64,000 nucleotides of DNA from Persicaria tinctoria (GCA_037127255.1 JBANSL010000002.1:98796519-98860518); one strand, 5' to 3'. Shown: positions 44,905 through 56,783, counted from the stretch's first letter. Program-made: numbers and translations. Notes: a model not told the origin generated them from the sequence alone.

Positions 44905-47900
44905 ATTTCGGACCTCGACAGGCAAATAGAGCAGCTGAAAAGGCGCGAGGCATTGAAGGAGTCGGAGGCTAAAGCTTTATGCCTCAAAGCCATGGAGATC
45001 CTCGTCGAAGAGAGCAACGTTAAACGAGACGACTCTCCCGTCACTGTAAGCTCTTTCAATGTCCAACTGTCAGCGTTCGACGCCTGATTTTCAGTTTTTT
45101 CTTTCGTCTTCGAGCCTTGATTTGGCCTTGTGAGAGAGGTGAGTAGTTATCGGTCTCGAAAATCATGCTTAATTTTTCGCATTTTTGGATTCTGCTTTAG
45201 TGGCTGCGATCCATGTCCGGAATTTTGGCTGTTCTCTTATCTCCTTCTCTGAAAAAAGTTTGTTTTAGGATTCAATTTCTTATAAGAGTGCAAATGGCTA
45301 GTTTTATTAATGGTGTGAAATCTGACTTATGGTTTGGAGTGGGGAAATTTTAGGATGAATGGAGTATACTTTCTGAAAGTTATGATGTCCTGATCTATGA
45401 TATATGGAAATATTTGTCGACACTTTGTGTTAGTTTGGTTGTTTAAACATATTTGAAGGATTTGTGAGCTGCATTTGTTTGTCATTTGTAATTGTAAAGA
45501 AGTATTGGTTTTTATCAAGAGATGTTTATTTTAGGATAAGATTTCTTATAGGAAACAAGTAAGACGAAAGTGGATTGCATTTCATTTTTATATCTTAGCT
45601 AATGGAAGTACTATTGTTTCCAGGTTATTAGCAGTTTGTAATATTTGTTGTATCTTGTATGCCCATTCCAATATATGTTTGTTGCATTATAAACATTCCA
45701 ATAAATTTCTTATAAGAATTTTTTGTTGTATGCTGATGGAAGTTACAAAGTACTCTTGTTTCCAGGTTATTAGTTTCACTGTGGTGCTGATTTTCTACTT
45801 GTTGATTTAGTCAATCTGGTAAAATTATCTGGAAAGTTGGTCTACTGACTGTAAGGTTGGGGATAACTGCCAAGAATGATGATGTGAAATATGCTGAAAT
45901 CCTTTGTACTCAATGGAACCACGTGGATTACGTGTCGTTTATGTTAGCTCTACATTTTTCTTTGTTTTAGGATGTGCTTTCGTTGAGGGAAATATCTAAT
46001 AATCTTGGAATGTCTGTCTTCTTAATATTTTGATTTGATGATTTTCATATGATATGATTCTGGGGGTTAGCTGTTCTTTACTCTCATGTCATGTATGTGG
46101 GGTAGTCATATGAGTTTTGGTCATGCATGTCCAAGAAAACTTTTATGTAAATGTTCAGGTAGACCAGTTGTAAAAAATGAGTGAAGAAATATTCTTAGAT
46201 TAGCTACAATTCATGCGAAATCAGGTTAATTCAAAACTGTGGTTATCTAACTAAGATATGGGTTAAATCCTCACTATAGTTAAGTTCAAATCATGGTTAT
46301 CTTTTCTATAAATAACTGTATGATCTTTATAGGAAATCACTTAGAAATTGGGGAATTCTCTTTTTGACTGTAAGCTTGGACGATAGGGAATGGACCTAAT
46401 TGTTAGTCGTCACTTAGTCCACCTAGTTATTCGACCAGATTTTGTTCCTTCTTTTTTCTTCCAACCTCTCTCTTTTATCGTAATGGCACTGTGAATATTA
46501 ACGGGTTGTGATTTACCACTATTGCTGATTTACTCAATTAATGTAAATCTAGGTCAAATTTCACTCACCCTTTTTGTCTTATACTTTTTCTCTTCTTTTT
46601 GTTCCTTGTAGATGTGTGGTGACATTCATGGGCAGTTTTATGATATGAAAGAGCGCCTCAAAGTGGGAGGTGATTGTCCAAAGACAAACTACTTGTTCCT
46701 TGGAGATTTTGTGGACAGAGGATATTATTCTGTTGAAACTTTCCTTCATATGCTCGCCCTTAAGGTACTATTCAATGTTATATTGCTTCCACTTTTGTGA
46801 TGAATGGTTTGGAAATTCTGCTGATGTATAGTGTACTTTATTTTAGTCCAAGGAGACTTTTTATATTGGATATTGCTCTATGTGTTCTTTATACTTCATT
46901 CCACGCTAGGTTGTTTAGTATTTATCATGTGAGTCAGGAAGCAAGAAACATACACAAGCATATTTACTTTTTTTGAATTTGGATTCTTGGGGTGAGCCTA
47001 CTTTACCCGTGGTTTATACCCACTTAGGACTTAATGCTATATATCTATGTTTTCTTATGGGATACTAGCTGAAATCATGAAACTCTAATAACCTACTGCT
47101 CTCGGCTTGGTAAGTGGGTAACGCTGAGGTGTATTATGCGATTTTCCCTATTAGTTGTTTTAGCAACCTACTTCTGTTGCTAGTCAAAATGATATATCAT
47201 ATTATGGCTCTTTTAGCTGCTTCTTATTGAGTGGTCTTCTGGTTCCAGATTACTCTCATTATTTATCTGCAATGCAACTAAATGCTGCTTTGGTCTCCTT
47301 TGCCCACAAAGTGTTTCCATTTTGTCAGCTCCAATCACTGGTTAACATTCTAACATGCAGTGTAAATCTAGGTCAGATATCTGGATCGAATTACACTGAT
47401 TAGAGGGAATCATGAGAGCCGCCAAATCACACAGGTTGGCCATCATCTAACACCATTGTGGGTTCAATTATTCTTTCTTCTCGTCTGATAATTATCAATT
47501 GTATACCAGGTTTATGCTTTTTATGATGAGTGCCTTCGTAAATATGGCTCGGTTAATGTTTGGAGATATTGCACTGATATATTTGATTACTTACGGTATG
47601 TTTTCTTTTTAAATAGTATATCCGGGGTATGCTTCAGAAGATTGTGCTGATGTATTGCATAATACGATACAAGTGTTATGAAATTAGAAAGGAGAAACTC
47701 ATGGGTGTTAATGTTACACAGATTGTATAAGTTATAGTGATCTTAGTTACATTATCCTCTAATTCTGTAAAACCTTAAAAGGTCATTTGATATAATGATA
47801 TCTGAAAAGTTGGAAGGATTGATCTCAACAGTTCACTGTAGTTGTATAATAATGAGTGAATTTCTATGTGATGCAGTGAGGGTCTTATCCGAAAACTTTG

Positions 47901-48696
47901 TTAGGGACACAATCTGAACACGAGTTTTAGAATGATTTCAGACAAATATCAATGATAGGGAAAGCATCCATGACCTTGGTATTAGCCTGAGCAGATCATC
48001 TTTTCACAATCTAACTCTCTACTAAATCATGCCTATTCGTATCTTCTTTCATCAACTGTTAGGTTATTGAGCTTGGCTTTTTTCTTGTATAGTTTATCAG
48101 CCCTGATTGAGAACAAAGTATTTAGTGTTCATGGTGGCCTTTCTCCTTCGATATCTACATTAGACCAGGTCAGACCACTTCTACCCCTTCTTTTTTTATA
48201 CAAAAAAAGGTATTGGGATGGTTAGTTACAAGCTTGTATTGGGATCTAACATGATGTGTGTGTCAGATTCGAGTAATTGATCGGAAGCAAGAGGTACCTC
48301 ATGAAGGTGCCATGTGTGACCTCATGTGGTCAGATCCTGAACACAATGTGGATGGTTGGGGATTGAGTCCTCGTGGTGCTGGATTCCTTTTTGGATGCGG
48401 TGTGGTTTCCACACTTAATCATGCAAACAACATTGATTACATATGTCGTGCCCATCAGTTGGTTATGGAGGGCTACAAGTGGATGTTCAATAACCAGATT
48501 GTTAGTGTGGTCAGCTCCAAATTATTGTTATAGGGACCGTTGCTAATCCAAATATACCACATGTTGGACAAATTGAAGCAGTAACTTTCTCAATGTTGTT
48601 TTGAATCTTTGATGCAGATGTGGTAACGTTGCTGCAATACTCGAGTTGGATGTGAATCTCAATAAATAGTTCCATGTTTTTGAAGCAGCTCCACAG
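44905..48696 (+). pseudogene. Protein phosphatase 4 catalytic subunit (PPX/PP4c) pseudogene
   Basis: Seven exons correspond to the plant PP4 catalytic subunit, a PPP-family Ser/Thr phosphatase of about 305 residues: 44905-45045, 46612-46764, 47372-47434, 47510-47595, 48093-48168, 48267-48533 and 48618-48696. The metal-binding motifs GDIHGQ, GDFVDRG and GNHE are intact, and exons 1-5 keep GT-AG sites and phase. Lesions: the codon where PP4 normally starts (before [11 protein letters not shown]) is ATT at 44905-44907 and no ATG lies upstream in frame; exon 6 has lost 2 bp (about 48513-48516), which leads to an early stop; its donor reads GG instead of GT (48534-48535); exon 7 has TAG at 48667-48669; and the last exon is absent because hAT sequence begins at about 48722. 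Retained introns show that it arose by DNA duplication, not retroposition. A functional copy elsewhere is likely. Confidence 0.85.
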
Positions 48697-48721
48697 GTTT
48701 GTATTCTTAACCTTCTGGTTA

Positions 48722-49636
48722 TTGAAGCTTTACTGCTACAAGTGTCGCCACTTGGACCACATTTTGCTCTCCAACTTCTTCAACCATCTCATCAAGCACT
48801 TGAAACAACAAGTTTGCATCTTTCACGACTTCAGAAACATCCATGGATTTTATGAAAACAGAGCCCTTTGGAGAGTTGGCAAGAAAATTGACAATATCTT
48901 TTTGAGAAGCTGAATCACGCCATCCATCGGACATAATTGAAAAACCTTTTTGTGCCCATTCCTTTTTGTGATCCTCCATTTCCTTTTGAGTGTCATCTAC
49001 TTCCTTCTTAAGGAGAGGAACTCTAAGCTGATGCATACTTGGTGGTTTCTAGCCAGGACCATATTGTCCAATTGCTTCACACATTTCCGCAAAGCTATGA
49101 TAAGTGGCTGCATTGAAGGCTATTCCAGCATCAAAGAACCTAGCAATTGCCCTACAAGTTTTTTCCGTCAGCTCTTTATCAACCACTGCATGAATACCTC
49201 CTTCTTTCATTGGATTAGCTTTAGGAGTGACATACATGTCCAATGGACCCTTAACCCTTGGTCTTTTTGGTCGAGATTTCACCTTCCTTTGGCTAGAAGA
49301 AGCACTAGACATCCCACTCTTAACCCCAGCCTCAGGATCACCATCCTCCTCCTCATCATCATAATCATCAACCTCTTGAGGTAATAATTGATCTACAAGC
49401 TTTGCCTTTGCCTTTGCCTCTGCCTTTCTAATCATAAATGCCTTCACTTCCTCGCTTACATGCTCAGGAACATTCAGGCATTTTGTCGCACTCCTAAATC
49501 CTCCAACCAAGTGCTGTTTCATTCTACAGGCCCCTCCCCTCAATATTCTATTACAAAAGTTGCACACCAAATTGTTGGCATTATCTTGTTCCTGCTTTCC
49601 ATACTTTCTTGCAGGGTCTAAATTTTGGGAATCCAT
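48722..49636 (-). pseudogene. hAT transposase N-terminal half: BED zinc finger and DUF659
   Basis: The first 195 codons carry a BED zinc finger (CNFCNRILRGG ... MKQHL ... C, residues about 24-55), an acidic linker (DDYDDEEEDGD), a basic block and the start of the DUF659 region (FNAATYHSFAEMCEAIGQYG). A TAG at 49049-49051 then interrupts the frame, which continues unchanged into VPLLKKEVDDTQKEMEDHKK and SIMSDGWRDSASQKDIVNFL. It stops at the truncation before the dimerisation domain. BED/DUF659 proteins bind and cut hAT termini; several have been domesticated in plants. Here one stop plus loss of the C-terminal half leaves a relic. Confidence 0.8.
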
Positions 49637-50250
49637 TCAAGCCTCATACAATACAAGCTATAAACATAGAAGTAAAAAACAAAAAGATCACTATCTGCTG
49701 ACTGCTGCAGCAATGAATAAAAAAGAAAAACAGGCCAGACAGAAGACTAGAGGAGAAAAAAACCAAGTCTGGACAACCGAATAAATAAGATAACAAAAGA
49801 GGAGAATTGATGGGAATTAGGGGAAGAAATGCATACCTCTTTGAGTCTCAAGAGTCAAGATAACCAAAGGAAGGGAGGAGAAAAAGAGCTGCAGCAGCAG
49901 AAGAGAAGACTAAAGAAGAACGTGTGTATGTGAGACGTGAGTTGGGAAAATTGTTGACTTATAGGCGGCAGAACTCAGAAGAGACAAATTAGGGATTAGT
50001 GAAAACAACTTTTTGGATTAAAAAGCCCAAAAGTGGGCTCATTAAGTTAATATTATAAATTAGAGTTAAAAAAACAAAGCAAAACAGAAGGCGTTAAAAG
50101 CCCAGCGCCCTGAGCCTGGGAAAAAGCTCACCAAGGCGCCAGAGGCGCGAGCCTGTCAGCCTGGCGTAATGAGCTTCGCCTGGGGTACAAAAGGCCCCAA
50201 GGGCTGAGCCTTGCTGCGCCCTGAGCCCAGGCGCGCTTTTTAAAACTAAG
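48722..50250 (-). mobile_element. hAT transposon fragment, 3'-truncated
   Basis: The minus-strand coding start lies at 49636, with about 600 bp of leader. The outer end near 50250 reads ttagttttaaaaagcgcgcctgggctcagg on this strand, GC-rich hAT-like terminal sequence. The other end is cut at about 48722, where phosphatase intron sequence begins. The joint could result from an insertion followed by deletion. Confidence 0.6.
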
Positions 50251-50300
50251 GCTACAACCTTATATAAATTGAATGTGAGTAGAAATAAACTGGTTCCTTG

Positions 50301-50390
50301 CAATATCTGCTCAATGTGAGCATGAAGAACTCGCAATATCCGCTCAATGTGAGCATGAAGACCTTGTAATATCTGCTACAACCTTATATA
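50301..50390. repeat. 33-bp tandem repeat, about 2.5 copies
   Basis: (g)caatat(c/t)(c/t)gctcaatgtgagcatgaag... repeats with a period of about 33 bp. It lies between two copies of gctacaaccttatata (about 50251 and 50377). Confidence 0.7.
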
Positions 50391-50454
50391 AAAAGTTCCT
50401 TGTTTATGAAGGAACTTGGAAAGCTTGAGGAATAATCTATCTTATACGAAACTA

Positions 50455-50766
50455 GTTAAGATAAAAATGGACTGCATTTCATTTTTATATCTTAGCTGAT
50501 GGAAGTACATTTGTTTCCAGGTTATTAGCTGTATCCTCATTTCAATAAATGTTTGTTGCATTTCAAAGAGTTTCACTGTGGTGCTGATTTTCTACTTGTT
50601 GATTTTATCAATCTGGTAAACTACTTTGGAAAGTTGGTTAGCTGACTGTGAGGTTGGGGATAACTGCCAAGAATGATGATCTGATTATGTGGAATATTCT
50701 GAAATCCATCATACTCAACAGAATTACGTGCCTAATGTGTTGTTTCTGTTAGCTCTACATTTTTCT
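50455..50766 (+). repeat. Copy of phosphatase intron 1
   Basis: This matches about 45545-45975 in the first intron of the phosphatase pseudogene, in the same orientation (ctgatggaagtac, ttgtttccaggttattag, gtttcactgtggtgctgatt, ggataactgccaagaatgatgat, agctctacatttttct). It has scattered differences and small deletions. The match stops exactly where L1 sequence starts. Confidence 0.85.
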
Positions 50767-53700
50767 GTGAAGTCCCAAGGCTTCTGCGAAAACTGCAGAG
50801 CTATTATTACAAGGGCCAGAACCAAAGGAGACAACCGCCCCTTCGCAATCCCGGATTGCAAACCCGTAAGTTCCTTTTTGGTTTTGTCTGAAAGAACCGT
50901 CAAAATTAAGTTTGAAAAAACCGTCAGGTGGTTTCTCCCAGAAAGAGTGTTGTTTATCCTTTAACTTGTTCGTAGTTGCATTAGCTTGATGACAGGTCCA
51001 CTTGTCTTTTGCCTGGTCTGGATGGGAGCCATTCTCCTCGTCTAGGCGGCCACGCCAAGTCTGCCGTGCGGACATGCAGAACAAGGCAATAGTTTGCGTA
51101 GAAGCAATCGGATTCTGTTGAAAAACCATTTGATTTCGGAAGAACCAAATCCCCCACCAAGCAAAGGCGAAATTGGTGAAGGCGTTTTTGCCCACTAATT
51201 TATATATATGGTTTAGAATAAGGCCAGGTTTGGATCCTACGTCAATTCCAGTGAAATTTGGGATTGTAATATTTAGATTTAGTAGAAGATCTCGTCTGGT
51301 AGGGCACTTCAGCAGCATGTGAAAAACCGACTCTGTGGAAGCGTCACAGAAGTGGCATCCCGAAGGAATAGCCGCATGGCAACGCTGTAAACGTTCAGAG
51401 GTCGGAAGGCCATCTTGGGCAATTTTCCAAAGGAAATGCTTGATCTTGTTGGGAACGTTTAGATTCCAGACCCAGTGACAAAGGAAATTTGTACTGCCTT
51501 CATGGTTTCGCATGAAACCTGTTGCTGACTTAGTCGAGAACCAACCGTTCCTACTAGGCCCCCAATAGAGCCTGTCAGAAAAGGTGTTTGTTGGTAGTCT
51601 AATGTTTGTGATTTCTGCAATGGTATCCGTGCTTAGCAAATTTCGCAAGTCATTTTCCAAGAGTGTCGTATCCCATTTATTATCGTTTGTAATAAAACGA
51701 TGTACATGCCAATTGGCCATATCTTCGTCAATTGGGGTCGTGGCCGAGTTAATTAGCGGTGTTGTAAGCACCCAATTGTCTTTCCAGAACTTGACCGAAA
51801 GACCGTTTCCAATAGACCATCGCAAGCCCGGTTTGAATAGGTGTCTGATGGATGTTAGTTTTGACCATTGCCAAGAAGAGTTACCCTTTTTGACGTAATC
51901 CATCAAGGGGGTTCCTTTAAGATATTTCGCAGATATGACTCTAACCCAGATATTATCTGGTTCTGCCATTATTTTCCATAGCAACTTCATCTGAAGTGCT
52001 ATATTCATAGTTTCTGCTTTGTAGATGCCTAAACCCCCTGCCAAGGTGTCAGAACAAATCTTGTCCCAACTGATTAACGTAGTAGATTTATGATCTTTAT
52101 TCCAGAAGAATTGTCTGTAGACCTTATCTAATTCATGCAGAATTGATGAAGGGAGCATAAATGCTTGCATTATGAATAATGGTTGCGCACTCAGGTTTGA
52201 TTTGATTAGGACCTTTCGACCCTCAGCTGAAAGAGTATTAGCTTTCCATTTGGAGAGTTGCTGCTGGGCTTTAAGGACAACATCTGAGAAAGTATCCCGG
52301 TTAACACGACCATTTATGATCGGGCAACCAAGATACTTTTCCAGGTTGTTTGTATGCGGGATGCCCAAGGTTGTTGCAATGGTTTGGATGGCCGCATCCG
52401 TAGTTCTAGCGGAGACCTGGAAGCTTGACTTGTGTAGGTTAACTTTCTGTCCCGATACTAAGCAGAATCGTTGGATTGTAGTAGATAAGGTTTCGCAAGT
52501 GGCTTTTGTCGACTTCCCAAACAAAAGGATGTCGTCAGCGAAAGCCAAAAAGGGGATCTTTACTCCCCCTCTGCCAAGCGAGAAGCCAAGGTTACTAGAC
52601 AGTGATACTTGTCGCTGAAGAGATCGTGCTAAAACCTCTGCTGTGAGGATGAAAAGGAAAGGGGAAAGAGGATCGCCCTGCCTGAGACCCCTATTTGGCG
52701 GGAAAGGTGCCGAAGGTTCGTCATTAATTAGGATTGAATAAGAAACCGTTTGGACGCATTCTTTGATCCAATGAATGAAATTGGTATGAAAACCGAATTT
52801 TTGCAGAACTGCAACCAGAAAGGGCCATTCAATCCTATCATAGGCTTTTTCCATATCCAGTTTTAATGCCATGTAACCACATTTGGCTTTGTTAATTCTA
52901 TAAGAGTGAAAAATTTCGTGGGCGATAAGGATATTATCCTGTATGGCTCTTCCTTTGGTGAAAGCGCTTTGTAGAGGGTGGATTAGCTTATCAAAAACTT
53001 TGGACAGTCGGGTTGTCAGAATTTTAGAGATGATTTTGTAAATTGTCGAGCAGAGGCTGATTGGTCTGTAGTGGTTTACCGTTTCCGGATTTTCTCGTTT
53101 TTGTATGAGGGTGATAAAAGTGTGATTTATCTGCCTTAGCATTCTCCCGGAGAGGAAAAAAGATTTAACAACTTTGATGATGGATGGGCCGACGATATCC
53201 CAATACTTTTGGTAGAAACCAGCAGGCATGCCATCGGGCCCAGGAGTTTTATCCGCTTTAATAGAGAACAAAGCAGTTTTAATTTCTTCGTTGGTGACAT
53301 TACTGGTAAGTAAATCGTTATCTGAAGCAGAAATTTCATTTCCAATTACTTCCAGGTCCAGTTCGAAATTCATCTCGTGGTTAAAGGATGACCTAAATCG
53401 GCGAGAGAAATCAGAGACAAACTCATCACGAATCAAGTTGTTGGTCGATAGTTGTAGTCCCGATTCTGTTTGAAGAGATTTGATTAGTTTTTTGCCTCGT
53501 TTGGCCGAAGCAATACGGTGGAAATAAGATGAATTTGTATCATTCAGTTTAGCGTGCTTCAGTTTGGCTCGTTGACTCCAGTATCTCCTCTGGAAATCTA
53601 GCATTCTCTCTCTTTTATTTAGTAACCTCCTGTGATGATGGAGATCAGCAACGTTGAAATTTGAAATTAAATTATGTTGTAAGCGCAGGATCTCTTCATC

Positions 53701-54627
53701 TGTGTCAAAGATTTGTTTGTGTATATTATTAAAAGTTCGTTTATGCCATCGTTTAGCTAAAGTTTTTAGTAGGGCAGTTTTCTTTGTAAGTTTGAAGAAA
53801 TTTGACCCAGTCGGATTGACACGCCAAGCTTGAGTTACGATATTTTTAAATTCTGGTTTAGTCGTCCAGGCTAGCTCGAAACGGAAAGGCCTCTTATGTA
53901 GGTGAGTCTGGGCACACAGATCTACTGAGATCGGAGCATGGTTCGATGTAGTGAAAGGGTGGATCTTAATCCGTAAACCATCAAAGTCAGATATGACCTC
54001 ATCTTGTGCAAGAAGGCGATCTAATTTAGCGTAGCTGTTATCTGGTGAACCAGTTTTTTTCCTTTGCCAGGTGTAGTTGCCCCCAATAGTGGGAACATCA
54101 TGTAGTAGGAGGTTGTTTTTTAGTTGTTGTATTCTAATGAATCGCCTTGGATTGGGGTAGCAGCCCCCCAGTTTGTCGTTTGGTATAGCAATCTCATTTA
54201 GGTCGCCCATGATACAGAATGGGACAACCAGAGTAGCAGAGTAGAGGGCTACCCGGTCCCAGAATTGATCCTTTGATCCGTAGTTTGGTGGAGCATACAC
54301 CACTAGGAAAGCGACAGTTTTGTTCAAAATACAATCGTGATACTCAATATGGATTAGTCTCTGCTGTACAGAAATGAGTTTTATTTCCCCCTCGGCCGGA
54401 GAGATATCTTTCCAAAGCAGACAGATCCCCCCCGAAAAACCAGAGGCCGGGTCGAAAGCGATGTTTGTGAAACCACATTTCTTCCAGAAGCTATCCTTTG
54501 GAGGGTGTTTTGATTTTGTTTCTAGCAGGGCCAGTGCATTGATCTGATTATTCCTACAGAAAATTTCTGTATTTGTCCAAAAATTACGACGTTTTAGACC
54601 TCGACAATTCCAAGTTGCTATATTCAT
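50755..54627 (-). pseudogene. L1 ORF2, truncated in RNase H
   Basis: From ATG 54627 about 1,290 codons are open. Order: an endonuclease (ALLETK, IMGDLNEI and SNHAPIS, where the usual catalytic SDH reads SNH), a reverse transcriptase (PGPDGMPAGFYQKYW, RPISLCS, KLDMEKAYD, LAFADD), a CCHC region (CHFCDASTESVFHMLLKC) and the first third of RNase H (LNFDGSF, AEALGL). The last codons (HRKM, stop at 50755) come from the adjoining intron copy. The Asn in SNH and the missing RNase H catalytic residues suggest loss of function, although the reverse transcriptase looks intact. The start ATG overlaps the upstream stop in the four bases ATGA (54627-54624). Confidence 0.8.
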
Positions 54628-56783
54628 TTGAAACAAATTTTTGGTGGTGATTGTTTGAAATAGGCTTGACAAGAAGCTTTTGATGTATTTGTATACCGGT
54701 GTGATTTCATAATAGGTGAGCTATTATAAGTATAGGTGAAGGTAAGTCTTGAAGTAACAAACTCCTTAAGTGTTGCTTGCACACTATAATGCTGTAGCTT
54801 ATCCTTGTATTGGATATGTTGCCCATGAAAAGCCAATTGACTTCGTAATAAGAGAATTATGACCCAAAAAAGGAGATACAAGTAAGTGTATCGTCTGAAT
54901 ATGAGGCAATAATAATCTCGATTCAAGAATAAGTTAACATCCCGAACGAAGATCTCGCACAGAAGTATAATAATATCCTTCAATTGAGGTATCAAATTAC
55001 TATGTAGGTAGCAGTTTAGGTGTGGACCCTTGTAGGGGTTTATCGATCCCTTAGGATCATGAAGATTGGCTTGTGAGCCTATATGGATCAAGATACAATA
55101 GGGTAGGCCAGTTAAGCCATAAACAAGATAATGCTGACAGCAGCATCGGAGCCCCCAATAGCAGCAGCCGAAACTCCCAACGCAGCAGCAAACACAAACA
55201 TCCGAGGAGGATGACAGCAGCTCACAACCCAGGGCGCTGGGGAAGCACGGAAGGACTGCAATCCGCCTTAAAACCAAGTACAAAAACTTGCAGGGCCAGC
55301 AGCAGAGTAGAAACAAGTAGAAGCATAAAAGCAGTGCTCTAGTAGGAGCTACAGGATGGTGAGTGAGCCAGATAAGCAAAGACAAAAACATAATAAACAT
55401 AAATTGTGCATTGAGGAAAACATAAGAGCATAGAGATGCGTATGGAAGGAACTCCCATAACGCATAAAAAGACTTTAAAAGGTTAAAAAACACCTGTAAA
55501 AGCTTGTCATTATAGAGATAATGGAGTAAAACAAAGTTGTAAGTGAGGAGTGCCCAAACAACATGAGAGTCGAAAGTAGAGCTACCAAAGATGGCAATTC
55601 CATGAATACACGTACTACTCGTAAGCTTGTAACTAGTAGTAATGATGGAGGCAGAACTAATAAACCCATTGTGAAGTAATTGCATTATATATTTAAGTCT
55701 CTTTTTTTGAATTTGGGCACGTTGGCCATGAAAACAAGTAAGAGTTTTTGAGTAATTGGTAGTAAAACTAGCATATAGAGTGAAGTAAACCTTGCCCCTA
55801 CAACTGAAGCAACAATAAGCAGTGCTTTGTTTCGAGAAAATCCTCCGAACAAAGATCCCATTCAAAGTGTTATGAATACACACAATGTGATTGCTAATCT
55901 CATGTTGGTTATAACAATGTGATTTTGCACCCCTGTAAGAGTTAATCGATCCCTTAGGATCATGAAGATGGGCTTGTGAGCCTGTTTGAATTGAAATAGA
56001 AGGTCGGAAGGCGGATATGCCACTACCAAGAGCCCGCAGATGGCACCACTGGAGCTCCCAACAGAAGCGGCAGCAGCACCACGAGCAACAGCCTAAGGCA
56101 CCCGAAAGAGGCAACAACACACCGAAATCCAGCGCACCATGACAACATTGATGAGGGGTGAGACGTCTGCAAAACCAACACCACAAGAGAGAGGAGGAGA
56201 AGCAATAACTAGCGGGATGGATTTCCCAATTGCACTCCATAGAGATGCTTAAATAGAATCGGAGCTGGTTAGCAAGGGATTCATAGTTTGGTGGAATGAT
56301 GGAGAGAGAAAGACTTACAGTGCACACATGCGAGCCACAGATCGGAAAGTAAGACGGCAGGCAAGACACCCGAGAGGACAACCAAGCACGCCACAACCGG
56401 AGGTGACCCGCGCCGTCTGGCCACCACACACTCCCCTCAAACCTCATAAATGCCCGGTAAGAGGTCGATAAGTCACTGCAAGTGGCAACAAAAGTGACCG
56501 GCGGAGTCCAATCGGAGGACAGAGCCTCCCGATTGTAAGTCCTGCTAGGGTTTTCTCCATAAGGAGGGATTTGGTGTTGTACATCACAATCACTTCGGGA
56601 AGCCACAAGCAGAGCGATAGAAAGACCCAGGGCTGATGGGTAGTCAGAGAGAGGGGCAGGGAGCTGGTGCAATTTGGCGGGAACGGAGGGCAAGCGTAGG
56701 CCGTGGCGGCGATTGAAACTCTCGGGTACGAGGAATTGGGGGCGCGTACAGGCGCGTACGTTTGGGAAGAAAGGGGTTTCCAT
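50767..56783 (-). mobile_element. L1-type LINE (element B), 3' end missing
   Basis: Related to the element at 6368-11457, with the same ORF order. The 3' part (most of RNase H, 3' untranslated region and poly(A)) is absent, because the sequence passes directly into a phosphatase intron copy at 50766/50767. LINEs normally lose the 5' end, so a later deletion or recombination is likely. No target duplication can be defined. The 5' limit is set at the first ATG of the upstream ORF; the true end may lie further up. Confidence 0.75.
54624..56783 (-). CDS. L1 upstream ORF, 719 codons, duplicated Cys-rich architecture
   Basis: An uninterrupted frame runs from ATG 56783 to TGA 54626-54624. It contains two diverged repeats of about 300 residues. 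Each has a Cys/Leu-rich segment (CCSWCCCRFC; SDVCVCCCVG) followed by the shared block GSQA(H/N)LHDPKGSIN and later FHGQ(R/H). At DNA level the block occurs at 55045-55080 and 55948-55983, 903 bp apart, an exact multiple of three. I see no DUF4283-type domain and no standard CCHC knuckle of a plant L1 gag, and several stretches are hydrophobic. So many codons without a stop, plus an in-frame duplication, argue for selection on the protein or a very young element. The product is unrecognised. Confidence 0.5.
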   Translation of the reverse strand: METPFFPNVRACTRPQFLVPESFNRRHGLRLPSVPAKLHQLPAPLSDYPSALGLSIALLVASRSDCDVQHQIPPYGENPSRTYNREALSSDWTPPVTFVATCSDLSTSYRAFMRFEGSVWWPDGAGHLRLWRAWLSSRVSCLPSYFPICGSHVCTVSLSLSIIPPNYESLANQLRFYLSISMECNWEIHPASYCFSSSLLWCWFCRRLTPHQCCHGALDFGVLLPLSGALGCCSWCCCRFCWELQWCHLRALGSGISAFRPSISIQTGSQAHLHDPKGSINSYRGAKSHCYNQHEISNHIVCIHNTLNGIFVRRIFSKQSTAYCCFSCRGKVYFTLYASFTTNYSKTLTCFHGQRAQIQKKRLKYIMQLLHNGFISSASIITTSYKLTSSTCIHGIAIFGSSTFDSHVVWALLTYNFVLLHYLYNDKLLQVFFNLLKSFYALWEFLPYASLCSYVFLNAQFMFIMFLSLLIWLTHHPVAPTRALLLCFYLFLLCCWPCKFLYLVLRRIAVLPCFPSALGCELLSSSSDVCVCCCVGSFGCCYWGLRCCCQHYLVYGLTGLPYCILIHIGSQANLHDPKGSINPYKGPHLNCYLHSNLIPQLKDIIILLCEIFVRDVNLFLNRDYYCLIFRRYTYLYLLFWVIILLLRSQLAFHGQHIQYKDKLQHYSVQATLKEFVTSRLTFTYTYNSSPIMKSHRYTNTSKASCQAYFKQSPPKICFK

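Noticed and set aside
50100..50250. CpG island or promoter near 50.2 kb
   Set aside because: The GC-rich block matches the terminal region expected of the hAT fragment, not a host promoter.
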